Shown here: in pieces, positions 11,466-23,040 of the stretch
How the letters are laid out: each line of letters opens with the position of its first letter
How positions within the stretch are numbered: position 1 is the stretch's first letter
Assembly: GCA_930367215.1 (NCBI GenBank)
Contig: OV884057.1
Location: 207,131,621-207,195,620 of the forward strand
DNA length: 64,000 nucleotides
Direction: 5' to 3'
Source of the DNA: Pollenia angustigena
Lineage: Eukaryota > Arthropoda > Insecta > Diptera > Polleniidae
Notes under the pieces: model-generated
What the model was told of the DNA's origin: nothing
Database searches by the model: none
Seen by the model: only the letters and a program-made list of their open reading frames with translations
Made by a program: the position numbers and the translations under genes

Positions 11466-13136
11466 TTATTTATATAAATATTAATTATATTTAAATAAAA
11501 AGTTCACGAAGAACATAGGGCGTTAACAAATTCTCTCCATTCTCTTCTATTATTGGCAAGGACTTTGATTTATCTCCATGTTTTATTAGCTGTTGCGAGT
11601 TCTTGTCTTGTGTATTACGGGGTCTTCCCTGATTGCGTTGTCCTTGAGGGTTCCATTCGAGGGCAGTTCTAACTATTTCCGTAACCGGACGTCTCAGAGT
11701 ATGACCAATCCATGTCCATTTACGTCGTCTTATTTCTTGTTCAATGGGCATGCTATTAGTCTGTTGCCACAGTGTCTCATTAGATATTTGATTTGGCCAG
11801 ATAATCCGTAGAATTTTTCTTAGACAACGATTTACAAAAGTCTGGATTTTGTTTAGGGTAAGTCTGGTATAGCTCCATGTAGTACAGCCATACAGAAGGA
11901 CCGATTTTACACTGCAGTTAAATATTCTCAACTTAGTTTTTTGTGAGATTTTGTTTGAGTGCCAGACCTTATGTAACTTGTGAAAAGCAACGCGGGCTTT
12001 ATTAATTCGATCAGAGATATCTTCATCCGAACCACCAGTAACATTTAACCTACTTCCCAAGTAATTGAAAGACTGGACATATTCGATTAAGTTGCCATTC
12101 ACTATAAGTGGTGTTGTCACATTAGTACCAATACGCATAAGTTTTGTCTTTTTAAAATTTTTTTTTAGTCCTACTTTCCTTGCATTTATCGACAGTCTCA
12201 TTATTTTCGCCTCAATATCTGCAAAACGGTGTGCCATAAGACAAATGTCATCAGCATAGTCAATATCATTTAGGTATTCATCCAAATTCCAACGGATTCC
12301 AAAAGGTGCTTCGATATTCGTTTCTTCCATCACACTATCCAAAAGCAGAAGGAAAAGAGTTGGAGATAGGATACAACCCTGTCTTACTCCTGTATATGTT
12401 CCGAAGGGTTGGCTTTCCCTTCCATTAAAACGTACTGTATTCTGTGAACCGGTATATAACTCACAAATAATATTTACAATTTTCTCTGGGATACCTTTTT
12501 TAATGAGTGTCGACTAAATTGAACTACGTGATACTGTGTCGAAGGCACTTTCAAAATCAACAAAGAGTAGGTAAATATGTGAATTAAACTCTGCGGATTG
12601 TTCTATAATTATGCGTAATGTATTGATATGATCTACGCAGGAACGACCAGGTCGAAACCCGGCTTGCTCTCTCCTCAAAATATCATCCACTACAGGTGCT
12701 ATTCTTTGCAGTATTATCGTGGCCATGACCTTACCTATGGAATTGAGTAAGGTGATACCTCTCCAGTTTTTGCAGAGGGTTAGGTCGCCTTCTTTCCACT
12801 CTAATGGTATCTGCTCGTTGAGTCAAGCATTTCTAATAAGAGGTGTGAGAAACTCTGTTAACGTTTTAGCACCATATTTCAGCAACTCTGCCGGAATGTT
12901 GTCTGGGCCTGGTGATTTGTAGACCTTCATTTTTCTTAAAGCTGTCTCTACTTCTTGATCCGTAGAGGGGCCTGTTGGGATGTCTCTTCTCGGATTACGT
13001 TTTATAAACGGAACAATATCGGACTGGTTTACATCCTGAGTTATATCATTTGGGTCAGTTGATGGGTTGCACAATATTCATGCCACCTAATAAGTTGTTG
13101 TTGTGTTGCTGTTAGAACGGAACCATCGGATACTTT
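11461..13136 (-). pseudogene. 5'-truncated RTE-clade retrotransposon, reverse transcriptase and C-terminus
   Basis: The frame from 13074 down to 11491 encodes most of a non-LTR reverse transcriptase. In order it has KSPGPDNIPAELLKYG, WRGITLLN, QAGFRPGRSCVDHI, LLFVDFESAFDTVSR, GVRQGCILSPTLF, DYADDICLMA (the catalytic YADD box), FNYLGSRL, LLYGCTTW, and the C-terminal WTWIGHTLRRP...GRPRNT. This succession is typical of RTE elements. The frame stays constant but has two stop codons (TGA near 12818-12820; TAG at 12514-12516). Upstream, the frame shifts near 13075 and element sequence continues to about 13136 (QQQLIRWHEY), where it is truncated. The endonuclease domain is absent. The element is dead but only lightly decayed, so the insertion is fairly young. 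Confidence 0.9.
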
Positions 13137-13576
13137 TGTATACATATAAGAAAAATCTGGGCCAACTTGGTTTTCCTAGTGTTATGGGCACTATTGTGCC
13201 AACACCAGACTTAAACAAGTTAAATATGATGGTTAAAAAACGGGGGCAGTCGTGGTTTTTAGTTCATATCTCTGCCATTTGTGGGCCGGTCTGGTAGAGT
13301 TCACGAAACCGTTTAAATCAAACCTGCAATGGAAAAAAGCCTTTTAGATGAGACAGATCTAATTTAAAAAGTTAAATCTTTCTATAAATTTGGGTACAAC
13401 ATGCCACTGCACCCGTTAACAAAAGGATCTGGGACTCTAGAAATATTACGAGATCTAAGGTATCTCTCTATTATTCTTAAGTAAAAACTAATGAAAAAAA
13501 ATCAGAAAAACTTGAAACGTATAAAAACCTACAAGATTAAGCAATTAGAGAACATTTTATTACTATGCACAGTAGA
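13137..13576. other. Unassigned stretch
   Basis: Sequence upstream of the truncated RTE copy. No motif or bounded repeat was recognised. Confidence 0.4.
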
Positions 13577-13801
13577 ATGGTTACACGAAATCAATTTGGA
13601 TTTTCCATCGGCGCAACCCCCTAAAATGTGCCAATTAAATTAAGGAAAAACAGCGAGTTTTCACTAAAATTCGTCAATGAGACACATGTTAGCGTTATCC
13701 GATTGGGCTGAAACTGCATCAATCTCATTTTCTATCCTATTGGCACATATTAGGGGGTTGCGCCGATGGACAATCCAACATTGATTTCTTGTAACCACCC
13801 T
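13577..13801. mobile_element. ~225-bp hairpin MITE with ~60-bp arms
   Basis: The left arm 13577-13635 and right arm 13739-13801 are inverted copies, including tccatcggcgcaaccccct, with few mismatches. The spacer is about 100 bp and carries cgattgggctgaaactgca. The exact ends and the target duplication are unclear. It has no coding content. Confidence 0.75.
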
Positions 13802-14253
13802 AATGAACAGTGGGAAATTTCGACAAAAACTTTATAACTTTTTTACATCTTTTCGTAAAGCAAATTTATTTAGTACTTAGGCGAGGTAGCTGAAGGCCGA
13901 TAATTTAACATTTAAAATTAAATTTTTTTGAGACTTGCTCGATGTTTTCAAAAATAACTGTTATTATTTCATAATTTTGTATTTTTATGTGGTTTCCGCA
14001 GAATGAAAAGTTTTTAGTGTGTAATAATATGGATCACTATAAAGGTGCTTAATAACAAACAGTGCCTAGCTTGGTTGTCAAACTCATAGTTATCACTTGT
14101 GGGTCTTTATAATACACTGTCTAAAAACGTCTAAAGAAAATCGGCAGCTGCAAACTTTGTACTTTTTATTGTTATATTTTTTTAGAAACATTTATTTACC
14201 AGAAATTGTATATGAATGATACGATAAAAATGATCTAAAATAATGAAGTTCAC
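13802..14253. other. Unassigned AT-rich stretch
   Basis: No gene, RNA or bounded repeat was recognised. Confidence 0.4.
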
Positions 14254-14257
14254 TTAA

Positions 14258-15924
14258 CCCTTTCATCCCAGTTTTTTTTTAAGGTAGTTAAGTTCGTTTT
14301 TGCCTAGATATGAAATAAAATAAAATTTAAAGTTTTACCTATCCTGGTTAAGGATATATAAGATGTTGCCTATAGGCAACATTGGACAGTTCTGTGTTAA
14401 CTTCAAACACATGTTGAAGATATTTGATCATTTATATATTGCAATTTTTTTTATATTTTATGTATGATATAATACAAAACCATTCTTTTCTGGATTACAG
14501 CATAAATAGACTCTTCATTTCTGCACTTCGAACGTGGAAAGCCTGTGTGACATATCCTGCATCGTCCTTTTGATCCCTATTCAACCCAGAGAATAGTTTT
14601 GTCATATATTCAATTTTTTACGGGTTCTGGTGATGAAATTGGTGATGATGGAGAATCTAGTGATGATAGAGCTGGTGAATATGGGTCACTACAACATCTC
14701 CGGCAACGAGATAGCTGATGAGTTGGTGAGACTAGGCTCGGAAATGGAGGGTCATGATAGTTTGCAGGCGGTCAGGCCTCAAATGTGATTATACTTTGGA
14801 AGAATAATAGAATGGGCGCTGAGCGGGACTAACCGGGCGTAGCGGACCCGAACGGGTATCGCGCACGTTGTGGCCGGTAGGTCAAATTCAGATGCGCTGC
14901 TGGGCAAGAGTAGGGCCTGCGTCAGGACAATGATAGCTATTATCACAAGCCACTGTATGAAAGGCAGGATGGCGGTGGGAATGGGATCTGACTTGTCGGA
15001 TACATGTAGGTTGTGTGAGGACCCAGAGGAGTTGGATACAGTTGAGCACTTTCTGTGCCACTGTCCCAGGCTACAGATCAGCAGGCTGAGGTGGCTGGAA
15101 AGCAGAATCCTGCGCGAATTAGGAGATGTCTCGAGGTGCGGGCTCGAGAATCTGATTTGTAATGGGAATGACCTGGCTGCGCGGCTGAAGACTGGGTACT
15201 GGGCACATGTAAGGCAGTTTTCTGTTTAGTAGGGTGTTGTTGGATTGTGCAGTCCTATTTTTTATCTTCCACTACTTTCTCTTTTCCTGTACTTCCACTC
15301 TTTACTTCTCCTATTCTTTCATACTCGAATTCTTTACTTTCAATAACTAAGGCGTCACAATAGACCATATCAGTCTCTGGGTGATGGTGTGAAGACTACT
15401 TCATGCATCATTTTCGATGTATTCATCTTCACATTCTTCAAATTAATAATTTTTTTCAATTTTTCACTTTGCCAAACCCCTTGCACTCATTTTTAGTGAA
15501 CAAAATATTCTTATGTAAATTATGAACATAATGGAACAATGTTGCCTATAGGCAACAAAGTTTTTAAAAAAATACTGAGGACAAAGCTACAACTTTTTTC
15601 GTGTGTTTGTTGCTTAATATCATTAATAAACCTGTTTTAAATAGCAAATTGCATTTTTTACACAAATATTTTTTTTTTAATATCAATTTCTTTAGTTTTT
15701 TTAAAAATACACTTTTTCCAAATAATTTGTAATACGTGTGGCCGCTTAAACAAACACTTCGCAAATGAACACGACCAAAGCTTATTGTATTAAATTCTGC
15801 ACACACATTGCTAAGATGCATATTTACTAAGATCGGAAAACCGTTATAAGAAAAAATTAAATTTTCGGGAGTTATAAGCGATTGGTTGCAATGTTGCCTA
15901 TAGGCAACAGTTGGGCTGAAAGGG
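14258..15924. mobile_element. piggyBac-type element with TTAA target sites
   Basis: TTAA (14254-14257) precedes ccctttcatcccag, and the inverse gctgaaaggg precedes TTAA at 15925-15928. This is the termini-plus-TTAA arrangement of piggyBac transposons. On the minus strand about 14490-14576 reads GRCRICHTGFPRSKCRN, similar to the cysteine-rich C-terminal domain of piggyBac transposases. No intact transposase remains, and a LOA-like retrotransposon tail occupies the middle. The 16-nt palindrome gttgcctataggcaac occurs three times, at 14365, 15541 and 15893, which suggests subterminal binding sites. Superfamily assignment from the ends is good; the cysteine-domain reading is moderate. Confidence 0.75.
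14660..15420 (+). pseudogene. LOA/R1-like non-LTR retrotransposon 3' fragment (RNase H tail and zinc knuckle)
   Basis: One frame from 14672 to 15229 encodes the end of a second open reading frame. It starts HYNISGNEIADELVRLGSE, matching the last acidic motif of an RNase H domain (GNEIADEL). A cysteine/histidine knuckle CRLCEDPEELDTVEHFLCHC follows, then RLRWLESRIL. It contains two in-frame stops (TGA 14786-14788, TAG 14840-14842). The 3' part contains ctaaggcgtcacaatagacc, of the kind seen at the 3' end of LOA/Bilbo-type elements. It lies inside the piggyBac-type element and is clearly more GC-rich than its surroundings. The rest of the reverse transcriptase is missing. Confidence 0.75.
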
Positions 15925-15928
15925 TTAA

Positions 15929-16405
15929 ATGACTGCCAATTTTCACAGCCCGAAGAAAAATATTTTTTTATATGACAAATATTCAAAATCAGGCTACCTC
16001 GATATCGTTGTTAAAATGCCAAAATTTTGTATTGAATACTTATAACGAAATATGCTTAATTTCCGGCACTTCTGTAGTCAACGCATGATCAAAATTTAAA
16101 GTGCAAACTTGAATATGCATCAATATTTTGTTTTTAAGTCCAAAAAAAGAAATTTTTAAGTTTTGGCTGAAATATAGTACATACCTCTGTGCCACGGTAC
16201 AAAGCAAAACGGCTTTGAATAAATGCTATAACGCATTTATATTTCTCTTAGTTGTTATACAAAAAATTACCATAGAAAATTAAATTGGTTGTTCAAAAAA
16301 AAAAAAAAAAAAAACTCTAAAAAAAGTATCGTTGTATGGACAGCAAACTATCGCTAATACCGATATATCGGACTGTTTGACTAATTTTTAATTTGTTTGC
16401 TACTT
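15929..16405. other. Unassigned AT-rich stretch
   Basis: It includes a ~20-bp poly-A run near 16295. No gene or bounded repeat was recognised. Confidence 0.4.
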
Positions 16406-17356
16406 CCCAGCAAAAACTATATTTACCTGGTAAGTTAGCAAGTAATCTTGGAGAGAACTAAGCACTACTTATTTTTTGGCGGAATAACTACTTATTTATG
16501 TTCGAGATGTCCACCGAATTTATTACTTACAATACCCTTACTAGAAGTCAATAAATATTTAGTTTTTTTTAACAACGACAAAGTTGAGTTGTAAGTACTA
16601 GCAATATACTTACTAGAAGCCAAAAAATCACTAGCTAATAGACATAATAAATAGATATTTAGTACGTTACCAGTAAGTAAATATTCAGCACCGAAAACAG
16701 CACAACTTATAAGTAGTTATTGAGCTGCTTATAATTACTAATAATTATTAGTAAGCAAATATTCAGTAGTGACAATATTATAAGTAATTACCCAATAAAA
16801 AAAGGTTATCATATTGCAAAGCACTAATGGTACACTTAAAAAAATAAGCGCAGAATTATGCGCTACGCAATAAGACATACAGAAATGCAGTAAAGTAAGT
16901 GAAAAAACTCTCAACAACTTTTATAAAAAAAAAAAAAATAACATTTCAAGTGCTACGGCATTCCCTTACTACGAAGCAGGTTTGTAAGGGAGAATACTAA
17001 AAAATAACTGTATAAAAACATTCATTGTGTAAAGCTGATCGTTACATCCAACAATTTTTTTATGCGCTGAATAATGCGCTTCATGTGTCAAAAATGTATT
17101 GCTTCAAAGTGGGAACTCGCCATATAAAATTCATGTCTTCCGTATGCGCAATGGTAAGCGCAACTCTTATGTTTCTCCCTTACAAACCTGCTTCGTTGGA
17201 AGCTCCATTTTTTACTGGGTAGTAGTTGCTGGGGTCGTTACTAGTCAGTACTTATTGAAGTTTTCAGAATAATGACGATTGGAATGACAACTATTTACCA
17301 GGAAACGTATGAAATAACTACCACCTTTTACTAAAACTCAAAAAGTTTTTCCTGGG
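16406..17356. mobile_element. MITE with cccagcaaaaact ends, rich in agtaagta words
   Basis: The left end cccagcaaaaact and the inverse of the right end (cccaggaaaaact) match. Inside are many agtaagta/ttactact words in both orientations. Another TA-flanked element (16791-17219) is nested in it. The outer target duplication is not clear (tt on both sides only). Confidence 0.6.
16791..17219. mobile_element. Nested MITE, TIR cccagtaaaaaa, TSD TA
   Basis: The ends are cccaataaaaaaagg and the inverse of ttttttactggg, flanked by TA on both sides (16789-16790; 17220-17221), fitting the Tc1/mariner group. An internal inverted repeat (cgaagcaggtttgtaaggga at 16972 and its inverse near 17172-17193) makes a second hairpin. 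The 65-codon frame inside has no recognisable motif. Confidence 0.7.
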
Positions 17357-17682
17357 TTATTAAAATTTTTAGTTCTGTCGGGCTTAAAAAACGCCGTTTT
17401 TAAAATATTTTGCACGAATTTTTTATTTTAGTAAAATTTTGCGCAACATTGATATTTATAAAAAAATATTGTTTGTATAGAAAACAAGCTTAAGCGCTAC
17501 GCTACCCCAATAGAAATAAATGATTAAAATTTTGTTATTAACAGATCTCGGGCATTAGTAACGAAGCAATTTGTAATACAGTTATACACAAATCTATACT
17601 GTCTTTAAATAGGAGATCCCGTGCCTACTTTTCCAATTGAACATACTTTTTGACAGATGCTGTGCTTAATACCGAAGCTGTA

Positions 17683-18069
17683 CCCAGTAAAAAACTTAGG
17701 TTTTTTGAAGCACTTAAGAGAAAAAGCGTATAATCGAGCGCTGTTATGCAGCAGTAAATGATAAAGAATGAAATATGTATACTTAAAAGCTGCTGTTTTA
17801 GTGCTGACAACGAAGAAGGTTTTAAAGCGAAAAAAATAAAAATATATTATGGTTTACGAAAATGATTGAAAAAGGCATTTAAACAAGTAAAAGCAAAACA
17901 TTAATGAATATGTTAATATAGTTAGCCCTTAAAAAAGCACTTTATTGTCAGCAGAATAAAGTCCTCCAAACCGGGAACACCCCACACAAAAATCAGGCAT
18001 TTTATCAGCAGGTTTGAAGCGATTTGAGGTATGAATTCATATAAAAAATGGAGCACATTTTTTACTGGG
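17683..18069. mobile_element. MITE, TIR cccagtaaaaaa, TSD TA
   Basis: The left end cccagtaaaaaactt and right end ttttttactggg are inverse, flanked by TA at 17681-17682 and 18070-18071. It has the same termini as the nested MITE at 16.8 kb, so two members of one family lie within 1.3 kb. It has no coding content. Confidence 0.7.
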
Positions 18070-18084
18070 TATAAACAAAATTTG

Positions 18085-19500
18085 AATACTTTCACTGTTG
18101 CAGTACTCCATAGATATAGACAGCTTTATTGTCTTTATATGAGAGATACCACGCCCACTTACCAAATACAGTCCATTTTTTGACAGATATTTTGTGTTTG
18201 TAACCAAGCTAATTTAAACAAATTTAGACAAATTTGGACTCTTACCGCTCTCCAGATTTAGAAAAATGTATTTTTTGACACCCCCAATCCCGTCCACTTA
18301 TTGATAGTAGTTGTGCATTAATTACGTATTTGTGCCAAATTTGGATACTCTACCTGTTGCTATTCTCAAGATATAAATAGTTTTATTTTGTGCCACGCCC
18401 ACTACTCCAATGTCACCCACTTTTTGACAAATGTTGTGCATTGATAACCCAGAAAGTTGTACCAAATTTGTAAACTGTACTCCAGATATACGGAAATCTA
18501 TATAGTTTTTGTAAAGGAGGTACCACGCCACATTTTTTTTTTTTTTTTGCGAATTTTATATATTTACAACCGAACCGTACCAAATTTCGACAATTTTTCT
18601 CCTTCCGTTCTCCAGATATAAAGAAAATATGTATATCATTCATGGACATCGATATTATTTCTATTAAATTTGGGAACTTTTACTGCTATTATTCTCCAGA
18701 CATACTGGAATCTATTTTTTAATTGGGCATTTTCAGCAAAAAGTCTACTTTTGTAACATGAAGCCCGCAAGTAATTAAGATTATTTCTCAAAAAATTTGA
18801 TATGTAAAATTTACTTTTTTATATTTTGGTGTAAAGCGCAACTAGATCTTTATTTAGTTGCCCATTTGTATGGAAGGTGCCACTTTCAGCTTTCCATTCC
18901 TGCCAGATGCTGCGTATTGATAACCAACTTGTTTGTACCTAATTTGGCGATTTTAGCTCCTGACGGTCTCCAGACATACATAATTCTATAATGTCTTTGT
19001 GTGGGAGGTGCAATGCCCACTTCTAAAATCACACCTGATTTTTTAGAGAGGTTGTCTATTGATAACCAAGCTGGGTACACCAAATGTTGATAATGTTTCT
19101 CTTACATTTCTTTAGATATAAATAAATCTATGTTCGTGTCAGGCCCCCTTCTCAAACTCCGCAAACATTTTTTTGGATGTTGTGCATCAATAACCAAAAT
19201 GCCCACCCACTTGTCCAATCTAACGAAGTTTTTGGCAGATGTTGTGTTTTGATAACCAAGTTATTTATTTCAAATCTGATGATCTTTACTATAACCGTTC
19301 TCCAGATTTAAAGTTATTGATATTGTATTTGTACTGGAGGTGCTGCGCCCATTTGAAAATTACCAAATATTTATCGAACATGTTAACCGCAGTCTAATTA
19401 AGAAATGTGAAAATTTTAGGAAAATCGGTTCAGTAGCATAGGAGTCGAACCCATAGGGAACAAAAAAAATAATAGACAGTCAAACATAAAAACAAACGCA
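18085..19500 (+). repeat. Degenerate 120-190 bp tandem-like repeat field
   Basis: Recurring landmarks come in the same order: 'gttgtgcattgataaccaa', 'taccaaatttg', 'cgttctccagatata', then 'ggaggtgccacgcccac'. Clear 'ctccagat/ctccagac' landmarks fall near 18250, 18480, 18610, 18695, 18970 and 19305. The tail carries aaaatcggttcagtagcata, a common end motif in fly interspersed repeats. An inverted fragment of the same field is at 33290-33790, and a short one is at 39005-39065. Confidence 0.65.
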
Positions 19501-19514
19501 TTTTAACTTTTATA

Positions 19515-20583
19515 AAGGGTGGTTAAATTTTAAGTGCCGATGTTGAATGTGAACCACACCTTAACGTCAAGTTTTTTTCTGCATTTCATTTGAAATTTCT
19601 CAATTTCAGACTAACTTAATTTTAACCATGGAAAGTAACACAATCGAGCAACGCGTTAAAGTTATCCAGGCTTATTATGAAAATGGGTGTTCAAACCTAA
19701 ATGCATATCGGGCACTTCGTCCATTTAATCGTCCAAATGTGCGTAAAATCGGAAAAATCGTGCAAAAATTTGAGCAAATCGGGTCTGTAGGAGATGTGAA
19801 AACACCAGTGCATGCTCGTATAGCTTGTACTGCAGAAAAATTGGTGCTGAAGAGCCGTCCGGCACGACTCTACATCTTGCCCAAAAATTGCACCTCTCGC
19901 GCTCGTCGTTGATGAACATTATTCATAAAGACTTGCATTAACACGCTAACAAGGTGCAATTGACTCAAGAACTAAACCCTCTTGACCATTACAAACGTCG
20001 TCAATGGTCAGAATGGTGGCAAGAAATGGTAACAGTTTTTCGAAGAAAATTATCTTCAGTGATGAAGCACATTTTCACCTCATTGGATTCGTCAATAAGC
20101 AGAATTGCCGCATTTAGGCGAATGGTAATCCTAGAGTGATTGTCGAGAAACCTGTGCACCCACTTGTCACACAGCTAACGAAACAATGGCTTTTTGCGCG
20201 ATAAATTCAATGGCCGTGTTATCTCACGTGATGGCGATGTCAATTGGCCTACAAGATCCTGTGATTTGACACCGTTGGACTTCTTTGTTTGTTTGAAAGA
20301 AAGGTGTACGTCGATAAGTCAGTAAAAATTCAAGAGATAAAGGATGAGATAGTTCGTTACATTACATTACATAGAACCTCAATTATGCCTCAGCGTCATC
20401 GAATATTTGGACCATCGGATGGAGTTGTGCCGCCGAGGTCGCGGCGACCATTGGACCGATATTTTGTTCCATTCATAATTAAACCATACTAATATTATCA
20501 TAATAAAGACAAAAGACACTAATTTCCTAAATAATTTGTGTTTTATTCAAATTCTACATCGGCCCTTAAATTTAACCACCCTT
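19515..20583 (+). mobile_element. mariner-type element, both ends present, internally deleted
   Basis: TA (19513-19514) precedes aagggtggttaaattttaag, and the right end is its inverse (cttaaatttaaccaccctt) followed by TA at 20584-20585. The terminal repeat is about 30 bp, including gccgatgt. The length of 1069 bp is shorter than the ~1.3 kb expected, because the middle of the transposase gene is missing. Confidence 0.92.
19628..20492 (+). pseudogene. mariner transposase remnant (copy 1)
   Basis: The start at 19628 opens a helix-turn-helix N-terminus (MESNTIEQRVKVIQAYYENG, then KIVQKFEQIGSVGDVKTPVH). After a frame break come KVQLTQELNPLDHYKRR and, in another frame, KIIFSDEAHF with the first catalytic Asp (codon 20061-20063), then VNKQNCRI followed by a stop. 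A deletion after VEKPVHP removes the segment with the second Asp. The text resumes at TCHTANETMAF and runs through SRDGDVNWPTRSCDLTPLDFF, with the third Asp at 20263-20265, then KVYVDKS and QEIKDEI. Several frameshifts and stops make it inactive. A second copy of the same family lies at 30.9-32.8 kb. Confidence 0.9.
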
Positions 20584-20624
20584 TATATTTAGATTTTAAT
20601 GTGTATTATAGGGACCATAATATA

Positions 20625-21126
20625 GGGACCATACACAATACCGTCATAATTGTGCAATCAAGTGATTGTGCAATTAAGGTTGAAGCACACAATACACCAG
20701 CATGCTGGTACAAAATTCATTTTTTACCAAAACATGTGTGGAAAAGGTCGTAATGAACGACGACAAAATGTTCTATCATTTTATTGTAGCATTGGTTTTT
20801 AATCCACATTTGCAGTATTCCGTACTTTTAACTTTCCATAGGCAAGGCATTGTTTTATAAAGTTCGAGAATTTCTCCCCAAAACACTTTTTTCTGGCATT
20901 CATAATTAAAATTTTTTATTTTTTGATGTTTATGCCTTGACGATTTAACTTTTATGAGCTAACTTTACAACACACGATTCAATCATGCTGGTGCAATCAA
21001 AAAAATATCAAACTATTTCTGATAAAGCACCAGCAGCTGGTACAATCACACCACAAGCTCATACACGGTCAATCAGCTGGCACAATCACTTGATTGCACA
21101 GTCATGATAGTGTTGTGTATGGGCCC
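20625..21126. mobile_element. ~500-bp MITE, 47-bp TIR, flanked by TATA
   Basis: The left end starts gggaccatacacaataccgt and continues tgtgcaatcaagtgattgtgc. The right end is its inverse with few mismatches. TATA lies on both sides (20621-20624; 21127-21130). Minisatellite-like sequence follows immediately, so it seems to have entered the 'tttatagg' part of a repeat unit. A 13-bp piece of the left end is duplicated just upstream at 20608-20620. It has no coding content. Confidence 0.85.
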
Positions 21127-21345
21127 TATAAGGAATTTTGCGCAAATTAGCTATTTATGTCTTGTTTTACACAAACTTGTTTTTCATAGAATATTAAAGT
21201 CAATTGTGTTTCTTTTAAGGAAATTTTGAGCAAACCGCTTTTTGTAGTATGAAGTACGCAAAAATCTGACAATAATAGAAAATTTTGCGCAAGTTTGCAG
21301 TTTATAGAAAATTTTGCGCAGTTTTCTTTTATGGCAAATTCAAAA
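21127..21345 (+). repeat. Decayed minisatellite fragment
   Basis: Several degenerate units of the ggaattttgcgcaaattagctattta type follow the MITE. Confidence 0.6.
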
Positions 21346-22198
21346 CCAATTTTTTGTTATAGCTGAAATGTATTTCAGAATATTTGGCACAATTTTTTAA
21401 TATTTAAAATTTTATTTAATTCATTACGCTGTGTTCGCCTTCGCCTGTATTTGTTTATTTTATTGTTTTTTTCTGTAGACCAAGTCCTTATTTAATTTAT
21501 TTTCATTGGGTTCATGCTTTGTATTTTTCCTTTTTATTTTGTTTTGTTTTTCATGTGTAAATGTTTTGCTGAAAAACTTTTTCATTGTATTAAAGGGGCC
21601 TTCATTTTATTTGTTAAAGTTGAAAACAATTTGTTAAAGGTAAAATTTTTGTACACTTTTTTTTAATTCTCAAAATCTGTTTTCTACCAATGTTCATGTT
21701 AATTTGAGCCTTTTTGGTGTTTTTGTTTTACAAATGATTTCCTCGAGAACAAAAAAGAGAAAAATACGATTCATTAGCATAGTTTTTGCTTTTGTTTTTT
21801 TTTTTTTTTTTTGTCTTAGATGTTGTTAACAAGTTAGTTATAATTTTAGTTAAAACTTTTGTTAATTAAAGGTTAATGTTTTGTGAATATTAAATGAGTT
21901 TTTAAAGGATTAGTTCTTTAAAAGGAAGGGTTTAATGCAAAAAAAGCCTTAATGAGAAGACATTTGTTAACTAAAGAATTTAAGATAATTATGGTTAAGA
22001 TGACTAGAATAAATTACGTGTAGAGAATAGGAAAATTTTGAAGCGGAAATAAGAAACTATCACTATGATATAATTAAGAAACCATTGCAAGAAGATTTAC
22101 TGTTTTTATAAAAAGTTTGGGAACATTTTCTGTTTATAGGAAATTTTGTAGTTGATGTAGATGCATTTTTGGAAAACTTGTTTTTAGAAGAAAATTTT
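21346..22198. other. AT-rich stretch with one or two minisatellite units
   Basis: Long T-runs occur (21781-21812). Units resembling 'tttataggaaatttt' appear at 22099-22150. Nothing else was recognised. Confidence 0.45.
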
Positions 22199-23040
22199 TA
22201 TACCCAAACAACAATAGTGTAGAGGGTATAAAGCGTTTGTGCTGATGTGTGTAACATATTGTTACGTTTTTCCTTTAATAAACGCGTTTGGTTTACTCCT
22301 TTTATAATAAACCGTTGAGTTCTTTTAATTGCAAATAAAAATAAGTTCACACACTTATTCAACTTAACAAACTTTATTGAAATTAATTATTTTGTTCACA
22401 ATTGTTAGTTACGAACAGAACCGTTTTTCAAAACAGACTAAACTAGTTATACATGAGTCACCCCTTTTTATATTTCATAATTATTTCTAGATTTTTCCTG
22501 AACCTTCCCGTAAAAACTATTTATTATGTTCTATAACCATTTCTAGAAATGACTGGGAAATTCATAAAGGAATTATTTTAAAATAACAGTTGTGTTGAAA
22601 ATTATACATGACAATTTTAAGTAACATTAAACTATAACTTACAAGATAACTTATAACTATAACTATAAATAATTCTTAGATAATTCAACTTTCGTAACAA
22701 TATAAATATTAGTCAAGGCCCCCGTTTTAGTATACTGATCTTATCAGAATTACTTTTTGAGTTGATTTAACAATGTACGTCCATCCGGCTGGATGGCTTG
22801 TAGTCTGTCCATTGAACCTTCTGCGCAAAGTAGATGCCGCAATTTTAAAAATCCGGAATGATCAAAGCTCACATATAAGCACCTCAACAATATTCGGCAC
22901 AAAGAACCCATTAATGAATCTTAGTCTCATAACATAATTTTGTTTTGCCGGGTCCACGATTGCCCATTGGTCCCAAATAGTCTCAAATATGCTGCGGTAT
23001 AGGGTATTGAATGCACGGGCCTGATCGACTATACTTTAGT
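22199..23040. repeat. Fly 'ataccc' interspersed repeat interrupted by a solo LTR
   Basis: Sequence such as gagggtataaagcgtttgtg before 22256 and gtccatccggctggatggct and ttctgcgcaaagtagatgcc after 22703 is typical of dispersed repeats in flies. The block is cut by the LTR at 22260-22699. The class is uncertain. Confidence 0.45.
22260..22699 (-). mobile_element. Solo LTR, probably Ty3/gypsy-type
   Basis: The 440-bp segment starts tgttacg and ends cgtaaca (perfect 7-bp inverted termini of the TG...CA type). It is flanked by the 4-bp direct repeat atat (22256-22259; 22700-22703), the usual duplication size for gypsy-group integrases. No second LTR, primer-binding site or polyprotein follows, so it is a solo LTR left by recombination. 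On the minus strand a TATA-box-like tataaaaaggggtgact (near 22470) lies upstream of an aataaa signal (near 22380), suggesting minus orientation. Confidence 0.82.

Noticed and set aside
15564..15986. 140-codon minus frame near the right end of the piggyBac-type element
   Set aside because: It crosses the element's right end and TTAA site into flanking DNA and shows no piggyBac motif, so it cannot be the transposase as it stands.
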